Origin: Flectonema sp. DT1601
Lineage: Eukaryota > Euglenozoa > Diplonemea > Diplonemida > Diplonemidae
Assembly (NCBI GenBank): GCA_964019425.1
Contig: OZ025810.1
Location: forward strand, 806,001 to 870,000
DNA: 64,000 bases
Direction of reading: 5' to 3'
In this document: one piece after another, positions 53,501 to 64,000 of the stretch
Numbering within the stretch: the first letter of the stretch is position 1
How the letters are laid out: the number at the start of each line of letters is the position of its first letter
Notes under the pieces: generated by a model
The model's database searches: none
Told to the model about the DNA's origin: nothing
Seen by the model: only the letters and a program-made list of their open reading frames with translations
Position numbers and translations under genes: made by a program

Positions 53501-56436
53501 GCGTAGGTAAGCGAGCTGTTAAGAAAGCATCAATTGTAAGTAAAGTTGCTGATGCTGTTAGTAGTCGAAGGACGTCTAGAACTAGACACAACTCGATTGG
53601 TTCTCGACGTCGCTCAAGTGGAATGAAATTATCAGAAGGACCACAGAGTGCTTATAGAAGAAAGTCTCGTGTTCTATCTCCACAATTACGAGCTCTCGTA
53701 GACATGACTGAAAAGAGTGAGTCTGAAGGAGACAACGATGAACTCCTTCAGAGTCAAACTTCAAAACGAATCGGAGTCAGCAACTTAGACTGTTCGTTAC
53801 TTGCGAGTCCTGTATCTCCTGTACAGAGATCTCCAAAAAAAGCTTTCGCGTGGGGTTCTCCACAAGCGATTCTATCTGGTCAGTTCAGCCCAACAAAGCC
53901 TTCAGCAGTAGCTTCAGTTGTTCCATTCAGTACTATTAATCGAAAGGTTAAGCCGCCTACGAAACCACGTCTGACATCTCCGATCGAAGTGACATCTCCG
54001 AGAAAGTTTGATTTGTCACCTTGTTCTGTTCCTCTTACAGTTCCTGTTGGAAAAGTTATTAAAGAAAAGGACACCTCTCGAATACCTGCTAAACAGATAT
54101 TAGAGAAGACTACTAAAATAGTTACCCAACCATCACATGAGTTGACTTCTCTTTCTGGAGGTGATCATCAGGGTGGTTCTCAGGTAGTTGTCAGAACTTC
54201 GATTGTAAAAATAACACCACCGCCAGCTTTAGTTCCATCAGGTAGTGACTGTGATGAGAACTATCGAACTGAATCTGTTGAATATCAACGAACAATCCCA
54301 ACTGTGATCGAATCAAATAATTCACACCAGTCACATCAGTCATATGGATTAGTGACTCCCCCAATGACTCAACTAATTGACAACGAGGAGTCTATTTCAG
54401 TACAACAATCTACTCAGATAGAGAACTCTGATATATTTCATAGTACTGATCTGCCACAGATATCATCATCCAACACTCAACTAGTGAACTCTGAAGAGAA
54501 TGAAGTATTGCATTCCTTTGATGAGACTATTAAGGATGATGGCTCAGTGATTAATTCACCTTCAGATAAAATAATATCAGGAGAAACACTAAATAGTGAA
54601 GTATCACAAGAACAGATTCAGTATGAAGTACCTCCTCACGATTCAAACCTTGATGACAACTTAGAATCACCTTGTAGTGGAGAATTTGGTGTTTTTCGTG
54701 AGCAACTAATCACCCATGCACAGCTCAAAGAAGAAAACGTTGTATCAGAGGGCGAACCTATAAAATCCGCCTTTGACCAGCTGGAAGCGGAGACCGCACA
54801 GCATACCGAAGGGGCCACGCAGCTTGCTGAAGAAACTGAAGGGATTACGCAGCTTACTGAAGAGGATGCACAGCTCACTGAAGATACCGCACAACCCACT
54901 GAGGAGACCGAACAACTCACTGAAGAGGCTGCACAGCTCACTGGAGGGACCACACAGCTCACTGAAGATACCGCACAACTCACTGAAGAGGCTGCACAGC
55001 TCACTGAAGGGACCGCACAACTCACTGAAGAGGCTGCACAGCTCACTGGAGGGACCACACAGCTCACTGAAGATACCGCACAGCTCACTGAAGATACCGC
55101 ACAGCTCACTGAGGAGACCGAAAAACTCACTGAAGAGACTGTACAGCTCACTGGAGGGACCGCACAACTCACTGAAGAGACTGTACAGCTCACTGGAGGG
55201 ACCACACAGCTCACTGAAGATACCGCACAACTCACTGAAGAGGCTGCACAGCTCACTGAAGGGACCGCACAACTCACTGATGAGGAGACTGCACAGCTCA
55301 CTGGAGGGACCACACAGCTCACTGAAGATACCGCACAACTCACTGAAGAGGCTGCACAGCTCACTGAAGGGACCGCACAACTCACTGAAGAGGCTGCACA
55401 GCTCACTGGAGGGACCACACAGCTCACTGAAGGGCTGGAGAATAGTTTAACCTCTTTGAGCATGAAGCTCACTCCTGCAGAAGACTACGAGCAACAGGGT
55501 ATTATGGATAATAGTGTTTCTCATCTGGAACAGCAGCCTGACTCATCAATGACTGCAGAACAAATCATAGTTGAAGGTGATGATACTTTTATTGAAATCC
55601 ATAACAGTTCTATTCCTGTGGAATCAGTACTTGGGATTCCAGAACCTGAACTTGCAGAATACGGACCGTCATCTCAGTTAGAAATTGACACTAATATTAC
55701 TGCCTCACCATTTGATTATGGTCTTGGATTCCAGACCCCTCCGTGTATAACTGCTGTTTCTACTCCAACGACAGTAGCTGAAAGTCCGATACCAAATAGG
55801 ACTGTCAGGCAAGATGGTGATATGCTCACTGCTCATCCAGTTTATAGCGCTGTGTCTGCATTAACACATGGAGCAGACACAATCTGTACGTTGAGTACAT
55901 TGACATCAGATTCTGTTGTTGATATTCTAGCTGAAGTACCCTCGTGTGATAATCCATTAATGAATCATGAAGACATTCAACTGATGACCAGACCAGTAAC
56001 GGTGTCTACAACAGAGGTACTTCAGGCAGGAAATCGTTCTGATGGGGAAGCAAAACGACACTTAGAAACTCTTCTCTTGCTTAAAAGAAAAGTAATATCA
56101 GATTTTGATGTAGTTAGTAGTGATTGTCTTCTTCCAAGTCTTGGTCCTCCGGAAGCTCATCCTCATATGAAAATAATTAGGAGTCAGCCGAAATCATTTC
56201 CGTTACGAGTTCGTCAGCAGAGGTTGTCATCGTCTGGGAATTCAGCGCGTCTGACTCATTGGGTTCGTACTACGGAAGTCGGTCCGGCTCCGTCGCCTCC
56301 CCCAATGCCCCCTCCTATCAGGCACCCTAAACCTATATCATTAGGGCTATCTGGACCATTAAAACCGAAAAAAGGATGGGAAGCAGCGAATTTCGGTATC
56401 GGTCTCCGAAAGCGCCCCCACACAGCTCGACCTTAA
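47534..56436 (+). CDS. Giant parallel beta-helix repeat protein, two exons
   Basis: CDS is join(47534..49712, 49787..56436), 2942 residues. Residues about 15-1750 are continuous right-handed beta-helix (PbH1) rungs of about 22-24 residues with the recurring pattern G-I-n-NxI. The opening (VRVLYVGTRPGHFRSITKAL...IEVSGGKYIESIVI) is typical of NosD/CASH and FBXO11-like beta-helix domains. About 1790-2190 is basic, Ser/Arg-rich and disordered. About 2391-2611 is an acidic heptad array (AQLTEE-x). The tail contains PSPPPMPPP. No signal peptide is seen, which argues for an intracellular scaffold rather than a secreted enzyme. Start: ATG 47534; the upstream in-frame codon at 47516 is TTG. Binding partner unknown. 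Confidence 0.85.
49713..49786 (+). other. Intron of beta-helix gene (74 bp)
   Basis: ACTG/GTTTGT ... AACAAACAG/GC, phase 1. GTTTGT departs from the GTATG seen in the other five introns. Splicing gives NNIFTG-NLSDALLIED, continuing the beta-helix rung pattern. Confidence 0.9.
54786..55440 (+). repeat. 21 bp minisatellite encoding acidic heptads
   Basis: About 30 units of 21 bp (core CAGCTCACTGAAG) encode AQLTEE-x heptads with T/A, E/G and D/E variants. Higher-order blocks recur. Because the unit is a multiple of three and lacks stops in other frames, long open frames also appear on the opposite strand here. Confidence 0.92.
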
Positions 56437-56677
56437 GTTCGTTATCTTCAATTTTCTGTTTTGTATATTTTAAAAAGGTAATCCTTGACCTGAATTATTT
56501 TTATATGTTTTTTTTTTTCTTCAAAATTTTGCTTACTTACTGTTAGGAACAACCATTGGCACTCATCCGTATTTTTTGGTTTGATAAAATAACTTTCCCC
56601 TTTCCAGTGAAGAAAGTCTGTTCACAGTAGTTGGCTTCTTCACTTTAAAGATTCCGATAGTTTGTTGCCTTAGGTTG

Positions 56678-56716
<39 letters not shown>

Positions 56717-57927
56717 TGAGAACGCTTCTGCGATCTTATCAATGCTTTCGTTTTCTTAGTTTGATAATTATTCAGATCTATGTATGTTTTTTTTATTTTT
56801 TAGGAAAAAAAAAAAAGAAAGAAAAAAAAAAAAAAAAAAAAAAAGACAATTTTTTTTGTTACCATTTGGTATTTTGCATGACACTTGCAGCATGACACAA
56901 ACATGCTTTTTTCCCGTCAGCTTTGTTTTGTTTTCACGTGAAGTTTTTCACGTGGCCAAACAACCGAATCGAGTGAAGTAAAAACCATCTTTTAAAGACG
57001 TTCCTTATTGGTTCCTCTCCCTTTCTTTATGTGAAGAAATCTACGCGATCTTCTCATTCCTCCTGTGCTCTGAATTGCGAGTCAAAAACTACTACTATTT
57101 TTTTTTTTTTATTTATTTATTTTTTTTTTTGATGAGGTGAAACAAGCCCATTAACTCTGTACTTGCGTCTAGTCATATACACTTCGACCGGAACTTTCTC
57201 ATATCTGATTTCTTCATCTTAATGAATGAAGAAGCGACAATACGATTTTTTCCCCCCTTGCGGCCACGTTGATTTTGAAATCTATGTAGCAAATCTGAGC
57301 GATTTCTTTCTAAGTGCAACAGACTACGAGGAGGTATACTGCTTTACTTAAAATAGTAGATTGCGCAAAGCGGACATGACTGTGTTAACTTTGCGCACAA
57401 AAACTAATCAAAAGTGTTGTGTTGAGGAAGTAAAAAAAAAAAGTGAAATTAGATCCGATTTTTTATTTTTTTATTTTAAAAAATAATAATCGCCTTTAGT
57501 ATTTAAAAAAAAAAAAAAAAAAAGGTTAGAAAAATTTCAACATCTCCTTTTTTTTTTTAAAATTCCGTTCCCCCATAATCTGGTTTTTCTTTTATTTAAA
57601 TTTTAAAATCTCTCTAAAATTAATCGTCGTTTATATTTATATTTATATTTATATTTATTTATTTTTTTTTTTTTTTTTAATGTTTCGTGTGTGTGTAGGG
57701 CTTTTTTATTAATTGAAAACAATTTCTTTTTTTTTTCAGTAAGAACAAAAAAATTCTTAAAATAAAGTTGAGTGACTAATCACCACCTAAAATGTTCGTA
57801 GGAGGTTAAACAGATCCTGTAACGTCGCATCTCAAATTTATCCTCCTCAGGGAATTAAGAGTTCGTTGAAAAATCTCTTTTGATTTTTGGTATCCAAATT
57901 TCTTTTCAAATAACAGAAATACTAAAT
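56437..57927. other. Intergenic region with one strong hairpin
   Basis: Homopolymer-rich on both sides of a mixed island (about 57000-57420). In that island TGCGCAAAG (57362-57370) pairs perfectly with CTTTGCGCA (57389-57397) around an 18-base loop. Near 57132 a TGATGAGG and near 57215 a CTGA could be C and D boxes of a small nucleolar RNA, but the spacing is not persuasive. Two acceptor-like sites (57850 and 57916) precede the next gene. Confidence 0.45.
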
Positions 57928-60336
57928 ATGTCTGACAGAGATAAGGTACGTGGATTATTTAAACTTTATAATGACGAGAAGAAAGCAGAAACAAAAACAA
58001 GAGATATTTTGACTGAATTGGAAGACAACAGTTCCGACGTGCTGCAAGCAAAATTGAGATTGATAGAAAAAGTTTTGGGAATAAAAGTAAAAGATGAATT
58101 AACGATCATGAGAAAGACGTCAAACGTTGCAATTGTCGAAACGAACAGTGCCTTGATAAGAAAAAAAGCTCGAGAAAGAATAACCATGGACAGCTTATCA
58201 TTACTACCTACAGCGAGAGATAAGTACCCGGATGCTTTTGTAACCCACTTTGAGAGTCTTGCTTCACAGCCTGAAGAAGAAATTAGATCCCAAATCGCAC
58301 AAGGCATTACAGACAACCTCGACACCGAATTAGGTTATTTAAAAGCACGTCGTCAAACAGCTGTTCAAGAAGGAAATATGCTCGATTCTATAAAAGCTGA
58401 AAAAGAACAAGTTCGTTCAAATGGAGAACGAGAAATCCTCTCAAATATAAAATCAGGAACCCCTTGGAAAGACCCAACAGATAGGATAGCCAGAGTACAT
58501 GCTGCTGAAGAAATCTTATCGAAATTAAAACCACAAGAGATCTTGACCGATACGTTGTCAGAACTTATGCACTGCACACCCGTATCTTTTAATACTGATA
58601 TCGGAAAGCTTGAGGCGGAAATTAATGATTTACGTTCTCTAATTTATAATCAACGAGCAGAAGAAGAAAGACTTCTCTTAGAGAGAAGTGCTAAACTTTC
58701 TGCTTTTGAAATCGAGCAATCAGATTTACAAAAAGAAGTCAACGATCTAGTTACAAAGTTAAGTGATGCAATGGAGGAGATCGAGGCAAAGGAAATGGAA
58801 ACTGTTCATATGAGGGAATCTCAAGTACCGAAAATTGGAAAATGGGATGTGGAAATATCAGGGCTTAAAGACTCTGTTGAATTCGGAAACGATGAAGAGA
58901 TGAAATTAAAGCGAGACTACGAAGGAGTTTCACACGCAGTTGGTCAGGTTGACGCAAATAAATCCTTATTAGAAGAGAAGGTTCATGATGAACTATCCAG
59001 CCTCAAAGAACTTCAGGATGAATATCGAACGATTGTTGATAAGATTGAAGAACAACTCCTCCAACACAAAACCGACATAGTTGGTTATCGTCAACAAGTA
59101 TTAGCATCAACAAAACGTATCAATGAACTTCGTTGGAAGGCTCGTCATGGTGGAGAAGAAGCACGAGATGTGAAAAGAAGTTTAAAAGAAAGAGTTGTTC
59201 AAGCGATAACACAACTAACAGTTGAAGAACGACTTCAGAGAATGATGCAAGCAAAGCTGATCCTACTGGAACAGGATGCTGAACACCTCCGATCTACTTG
59301 GAATGATGCAATCTCAACTCAGACACAAGAAACACAACGCCATGATGTATTACTCAGATCGCTTACTGTTGATATTCAACAACGTGTTGATGAACTTGCT
59401 GATTTAAAAACTGGAATGCAGGCTGGTGTTAGTCAAGGAGCTCCTCCACTAACAGCAGCAAACTACGAAGCTGAAATTGAAAATAGAAACCGAAGTTGGC
59501 CCTCACTAGTATTTGACACGGCTCGTAGAGTAGCGGACGTTAAAGCGAACATATTGGTATATGAAAACCAATCAGAAATGATACTTGAGTCGATGGGTCA
59601 CATTGTAGTGACAGGTAAGATATTACAGAAGGAAGGAATTGATATAGAAACTGCAACGAATGCTCAATTAGCGTCGACAGCAAATCGAATGTACGATGAC
59701 TTAGCGAGAGCATCTCATAGAGAGTCGAAGATTAACATGCTTATTAGGATCTTTAAAAACATACAAGAAAGACGTGCTGCTGGTGAACAAATCGGTAAAT
59801 TAACTGGAAAACGTCACCTCTCTAGAGCAGAGAGAAGGTCAAAACGGGATGTCAGAGATAACAGTGCTCTCGCTCAGCAAATTGCAAAACAAAATCTCAG
59901 TTTGCAGTCAGCTTATCCGACTTCGATTGGTGATGGTTATGCGGTATGTTTTTATATTGTATTTTTTTAATTCTTCAAAAAGTTTTTAAAAAAAAAAAAA
60001 AAAAAATAGCAAACGTCTCGTAACCCGGCTTCACCCGCCCCAGATCCAGCAAAACCAACACCAGAACATGAACATAAGTTGAGGGTTATCGCTTTTATAA
60101 AGTCAGAGATCCAACCACTCTACGACACAGATCAAATATCGAAAAAACGATTTATTGATATTGTTGCTCGAACGTCAACAGGATTTCTTGAATCACATCC
60201 TGTGGCACCAACACTTACGCCAGAAAATCAGCAATGGCTTGCTAGAAAGATTCAAGAAGTTATCACATTACAGGATGATGCGAGATCGAGGAGGAGAGCT
60301 GATAATTCTATTTTAAGGTCTCAGGCATTTCAATAG
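57928..60336 (+). CDS. Coiled-coil protein, two exons, unknown role
   Basis: CDS is join(57928..59943, 60010..60336), 780 residues. Residues about 190-500 are long heptad coiled coil (NDLRSLIYNQRAEEERLLLE, IEEQLLQHKTDIVGYRQQV). The N-terminal 180 residues are helical and charged. A small C-terminal domain (about 695-770: LRVIAFIKSEIQPLYDTDQI then RFIDIVARTSTGFLE) resembles three-helix modules such as SRI-type domains, though this is only a pattern match. Start MSDRDK at 57928 is preferred because it follows an AACAG acceptor (57916). An in-frame upstream codon lies in what would be leader or intron. The strong coiled coil suggests a cytoskeletal or trafficking role. It is followed 200 bp later by another coiled-coil gene. 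Confidence 0.75.
59944..60009 (+). other. Intron of coiled-coil gene (66 bp)
   Basis: GCG/GTATGT ... AAAAAATAG/CAA, phase 0, with a T tract early and a long A run just before the acceptor. The shortest intron in the window. TTTAATTC may hold the branch point. Confidence 0.85.
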
Positions 60337-60539
60337 GTGATTACTGACTTCATTCACCACACACACTCCCCCCCACCTCCATCCATAGATGCTTCCCCCA
60401 TAGTAATATTGTAGCTATAGTATTGTAGACCCGGACTCCCCCCCCTCCCCTCCTGACACACTTCTTTGATAGATTTGATTTGGTAGGGTTGTGTTCAAGG
60501 TTATTTTCTTCTTACAGTAACGTGAGGTCACAGTAGTAG

Positions 60540-63500
60540 ATGGGGTCGATGGACCCCTCTCAATTGAATGAGAAAATCTCACAACAAGATGGTATGATAA
60601 AACAACTTCTTGAGATGACTGAAATTTTATCTGTTGACTACGAAAGATTACAAAAACGACTTCATGAGTCCGTACCAACAGCGACAAGTCAACTTGAGAA
60701 GAATTTAAGAGAAGAGAGAATCCACAACAGAGACCTAAGCAATCAAATGTTAGTAGCGGAGAAGGCTGTAAAAAGAGCTGAAAACGCCCTGATAGTATGG
60801 GAAAACAATCAAACTGACGTCGAAGACTTGCACAATAAAATATCATACCTCGAACACGAACTTGATAAAAGTTGCACTTTAGCGACTGATGTCGCTACTG
60901 GAAAGGCTAAGCAAAATTTTAAAATTCAAAAAAGTCTTGAAAATGCCTTACACGACAACAAAGCTCTCCAACAAGAGTTAAGTGAAACATCAAACACAAC
61001 TCAGCTACTGAGAGAGGAATTGAGATGTAGTGGAAGAACAACTTTAATACACCTCGAGCAGATGATCGCGAATCAGCAGGAAAAATTAAATTTGTCAGAA
61101 GAAGAATTGCAAACACTTCGACAAAAGATTTCTCACAAAGACGAAACCATAAGTGAATTATCCAGCAAGATCTCCACCTTAGAATCATTGCAGTCTCGCA
61201 ACTCAGCAGCCCAAACCAGCGCTCTCGTCTCTGAACTTCACGAAATGAAAATTTCAAAAGAATTAGATGTGGCAAACCTGACTACGAGTTTTGCTGAATC
61301 CGAGGATTCGTATAAAAAGATAATTCAGCAACTAGAAAATCAAATGAATGAAAAATCTGACAGCCTGAGAGATGCTGAAAAAGACATCTCACTCATGGAA
61401 TTAGAGCTTGAAAGTTTGAGAATCACATTCACTAAATCAGAAGCCGCGTATCAACGAACAGTCAAAGATCTTCAAAACCAACTTGAAGACAAGTCAGAAT
61501 ACTTAGAAACGATCCATAAGACCACAACAGAAGAGCAATCTCCACGAACAGAGATAAACTCATTGAAAAGACAACTATCTCTATCACAAGAAGAACTAAA
61601 CAGTTCTAAATCAGAATTAAACAGCAGCATATCAACACAAAAACAACTCACTAATGAAATAACGGTTTTGAAAAATCAACAATTAGAAGACAAATCGCAA
61701 GATCAACAAGAACAACTTTCAACCTTGCAAATACTAACTTTAAAAGTACAGTCAAGTGAGAATGACGTGATCGAATTAAAGGAAAGTCTTCGTGAGTCCC
61801 AATCGAATGAAGAATCACTTCAGCAGTCGCTCTTCGATTCTGAAGAATTGATTTCGAGTCTTCAAAGTCGGCTTGAAGTCACAGAAGATATCTCATTTCT
61901 GAGAAAAGAAAAATCATTTAAAAATACTGAAGACTTACAAAAACAATTGCAAGACTCTGAAAATGAAATTAAAATTCTAAAACAGAATGTAAACGATCTT
62001 AAAGCAGCTCTTCAGGATAGTATTAAAGAAAAGCATTCTGACGTGAATGAATTAGAAAACCAAATTGAAGATTTAAAAAGTGAATTGCAATCAACAATAG
62101 CAGCTGGTGGTCTTGACCAACAACTTCAAACAGTCGAAGGAGAACTGGAAGATCGAATCAACGAAATAGAATACCTACAAAAACAGTTGGCTGATACCAA
62201 ATCAAAATTAGTAAACGACGTTGAAACAAGAAATCAAGAAATTCATATTCTTAAAAAAAGACTATCCAACACATCAGATGACTCTCTGGAACAACAACTC
62301 TCCGATGCTAAAACTCATCTTCAAAATGCTAAAAATGAGTTAGAAGCTGCTCTTCATGGAGGTGCTTTAGAAAATGAATTTCATGCTCTAGAACGGGAAT
62401 TCACTTTAAGCATATCAGAAAAACAAGAATTACAAAACCAATTAGAAAAATCTGAAGAACAGTTAAAGTTGATGACCGAAACTCATCAAAATGAGCGTTC
62501 TAAAATGATTGAAGAAAAAGACGAACTACTAACAGAAATTAAAACTCTCAAATTACGAAAATCGGATTCACAAAACGTAATAGACATAGAAGAACTTTAT
62601 GATGAGCTGAATGATGTAAGACTCCAATTAGAAGATAAGAATTCAGAGCTAGAGTGGAAATCAAGAGAAGTAACATCAGTCGAAAAATCACTACTTGACA
62701 TTCAGAACGAAGTCAACACTCTCAGAGGAAGAGAATCCTCTAATGAAATTTGTGATAAAACGAATGATATCGAAATCAATAAAATAGTTTCGGAATTATC
62801 AGCAGGGGGAAGTGAGCTTCAGCAAATCCTCTCATCAAAAGACGAAGAGATAATAAATTTAAAGAACAGTCTTGAAACTTTAAAAAATGAAGACAACACG
62901 GTAGAATCATCAGATATGTTTAACATGGTATCTACTCTCATTCAAGACCTAAAAGCAGGTAGTGCGACACTACAAGATTTACTATCGTCAAAAGACAAGC
63001 AGATCGCGGGAATGAAAACGTTATCACGTGGTGTTCGAAATGGCAGTTCTTTTGGTGGAATGACCGTAGAAGTCGGTGAAGGGCAATCCGATACCGAAAC
63101 CAACAACATCGCAATCGTTGAAGGCTTAGTCTCGCAGTTGCGATCAGGAAACTTGGAATTAAACGAAATAATTTCTGCTAAAAACGAGCAAATAAAAATG
63201 CTTTGCAACTCATCAGAATCCGCAACTGGCCTTCCCAGTGATCCTGACAACGCTTTGAGCATGGTATCGGCTTTTTTATCTGAACTAAAAATTGGAAATA
63301 TGAGACTTCAGAAACTTTTATCTACAAAAGACGAACAGATAGCGATGCTCGTCGTTGAACAGTCAGACAACGCGACTCAGCAGAATGTTGTATCGCGTCT
63401 ACTTGTCGATTTACAAAATGGAAATAATCAACTTAGAGCTATCCTGACTGAAAAGGATGTTCAAATTCAAAAGTTAAAACAAACTCAACTACATTCTCAC

Positions 63501-64000
63501 ACGATAGAGGTTGTTCCTCCACCTAATTTTGATTCAAGCCTGTTGGCAGATAATTTTAAATTTTATCTTCATGGGTGTGAATCTGAAAGGGAAGCTGCTT
63601 ATGCGGCTGTTGAGGCATCTGAAGATGAGATTTTTAATTTAAAAAAAGAATTATTCTCAAAGACAAACGAGTTGAACGACACACTTTCTGACATGCAAAG
63701 CGAACGGGCGCTTCTGGCGCGCGAACGAAAGGCGACTTTAGAATTGATTGAGTCATTTAGTGATGGTTCTGTAGGGTCTCCTCTCTCACCAATGATCATG
63801 AAAGGGTTTTCTTTTGAAAGAAGCAAATCGTTTAAATTAAAAACACCTCCGTCGCATCCGTCTTCGGAGCCTTCGACAGATGTCACCTTCCTCGAGTCTC
63901 GTTGCTCAGCTCTTCAACAACAACTTCAAGAGAGTGAAAGTACAATTTCCTCTCTTCAACTTAAACTGACTGAGATGTCAAATGAGTGTCCTGCTGTGGA
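60540..64000 (+). CDS. Very long coiled-coil protein, 3' end outside window
   Basis: ATG 60540 opens a frame that runs without a stop to the window edge: at least 1153 residues. Almost all of it is heptad coiled coil rich in Glu, Lys, Gln, Ser and Leu (for example LQDSENEIKILKQNVNDLKA). From about 62770 to 63480 a module of 45-60 residues recurs five times with the pattern L-S-L--G---L--IL--KDEQI--LK. Serine-rich breaks appear near 63770. No globular domain is visible in this part. The acceptor CTTCTTACAG (60517) lies 22 bases before the start. Composition fits golgins, centrosomal or flagellar filament proteins; I cannot choose among them. Confidence 0.8.
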   Translation, partial: MGSMDPSQLNEKISQQDGMIKQLLEMTEILSVDYERLQKRLHESVPTATSQLEKNLREERIHNRDLSNQMLVAEKAVKRAENALIVWENNQTDVEDLHNKISYLEHELDKSCTLATDVATGKAKQNFKIQKSLENALHDNKALQQELSETSNTTQLLREELRCSGRTTLIHLEQMIANQQEKLNLSEEELQTLRQKISHKDETISELSSKISTLESLQSRNSAAQTSALVSELHEMKISKELDVANLTTSFAESEDSYKKIIQQLENQMNEKSDSLRDAEKDISLMELELESLRITFTKSEAAYQRTVKDLQNQLEDKSEYLETIHKTTTEEQSPRTEINSLKRQLSLSQEELNSSKSELNSSISTQKQLTNEITVLKNQQLEDKSQDQQEQLSTLQILTLKVQSSENDVIELKESLRESQSNEESLQQSLFDSEELISSLQSRLEVTEDISFLRKEKSFKNTEDLQKQLQDSENEIKILKQNVNDLKAALQDSIKEKHSDVNELENQIEDLKSELQSTIAAGGLDQQLQTVEGELEDRINEIEYLQKQLADTKSKLVNDVETRNQEIHILKKRLSNTSDDSLEQQLSDAKTHLQNAKNELEAALHGGALENEFHALEREFTLSISEKQELQNQLEKSEEQLKLMTETHQNERSKMIEEKDELLTEIKTLKLRKSDSQNVIDIEELYDELNDVRLQLEDKNSELEWKSREVTSVEKSLLDIQNEVNTLRGRESSNEICDKTNDIEINKIVSELSAGGSELQQILSSKDEEIINLKNSLETLKNEDNTVESSDMFNMVSTLIQDLKAGSATLQDLLSSKDKQIAGMKTLSRGVRNGSSFGGMTVEVGEGQSDTETNNIAIVEGLVSQLRSGNLELNEIISAKNEQIKMLCNSSESATGLPSDPDNALSMVSAFLSELKIGNMRLQKLLSTKDEQIAMLVVEQSDNATQQNVVSRLLVDLQNGNNQLRAILTEKDVQIQKLKQTQLHSHTIEVVPPPNFDSSLLADNFKFYLHGCESEREAAYAAVEASEDEIFNLKKELFSKTNELNDTLSDMQSERALLARERKATLELIESFSDGSVGSPLSPMIMKGFSFERSKSFKLKTPPSHPSSEPSTDVTFLESRCSALQQQLQESESTISSLQLKLTEMSNECPAV

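Noticed and set aside
54636-55472. 278-codon antisense frame rich in Cys, Ser and Val
   Set aside because: It is the reverse of the heptad minisatellite of the beta-helix gene; its composition is entirely repeat-driven.
57125-57220. C/D-box small nucleolar RNA
   Set aside because: TGATGAG and CTGA are present, but the C box lacks the preferred purine and no terminal stem closes them.

Overview
The window comes from a nuclear genome of a unicellular eukaryote. Every protein gene I can support lies on the + strand. Coding regions are clean and compact, while the spaces between them are full of A and T homopolymer runs of 10 to 30 bases. Most start codons follow a pyrimidine-rich tract ending in a CAG-type acceptor, with only a short leader between. 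I can place six cis-introns. Five are 66-83 bp long, one is 1027 bp, and all but one begin GTATG. One-directional gene order, acceptor-like sites before each start, paired DNA polymerase kappa genes and LRR families of this kind together suggest a discobid, possibly euglenozoan, protist with trans-splicing as well as cis-introns. That placement is inference; no rRNA or spliced-leader gene is visible.

Positions 1-14,336 form an accessory, recombining region. It holds four copies of a gene joining an N-terminal ubiquitin-like domain to 25-residue (75 bp) BspA-type leucine-rich repeats. Only the third copy (9042-10316) is intact; the other three share an in-frame TGA in the ubiquitin-like domain. 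Two identical genes for a small secreted cysteine-rich protein follow copies 2 and 4. The blocks are segmental duplications, and one breakpoint lies in the first codons of a polymerase gene. A 1306 bp element with 74 bp inverted termini and a 9 bp target duplication sits in front of copy 2, and copy 1 preserves the empty site.

Positions 14,337-30,719 carry two diverged DNA polymerase kappa genes, an NTF2-like protein, a cullin whose last intron contains a GC-rich insert, a large protein with two weak RRM-like regions, two proteins of unknown function, and a small split gene for a twin-CX9C protein resembling CMC4.

Positions 30,825-42,180 hold a three-exon TOR kinase (3002 residues) and a mitochondrial carrier. 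The TOR protein carries a B-box zinc finger and an IQ motif between kinase and FATC domains, and its terminal motif with the stop codon is part of a 24 bp minisatellite. A 5.3 kb gap (42,181-47,533) has no convincing protein gene but contains two compact inverted-repeat structures that could be RNA genes.

Positions 47,534-64,000 encode a 2942-residue parallel beta-helix protein with a heptad-repeat tail, a 780-residue coiled-coil protein, and the first 1153 residues of a very long coiled-coil protein that runs off the window.
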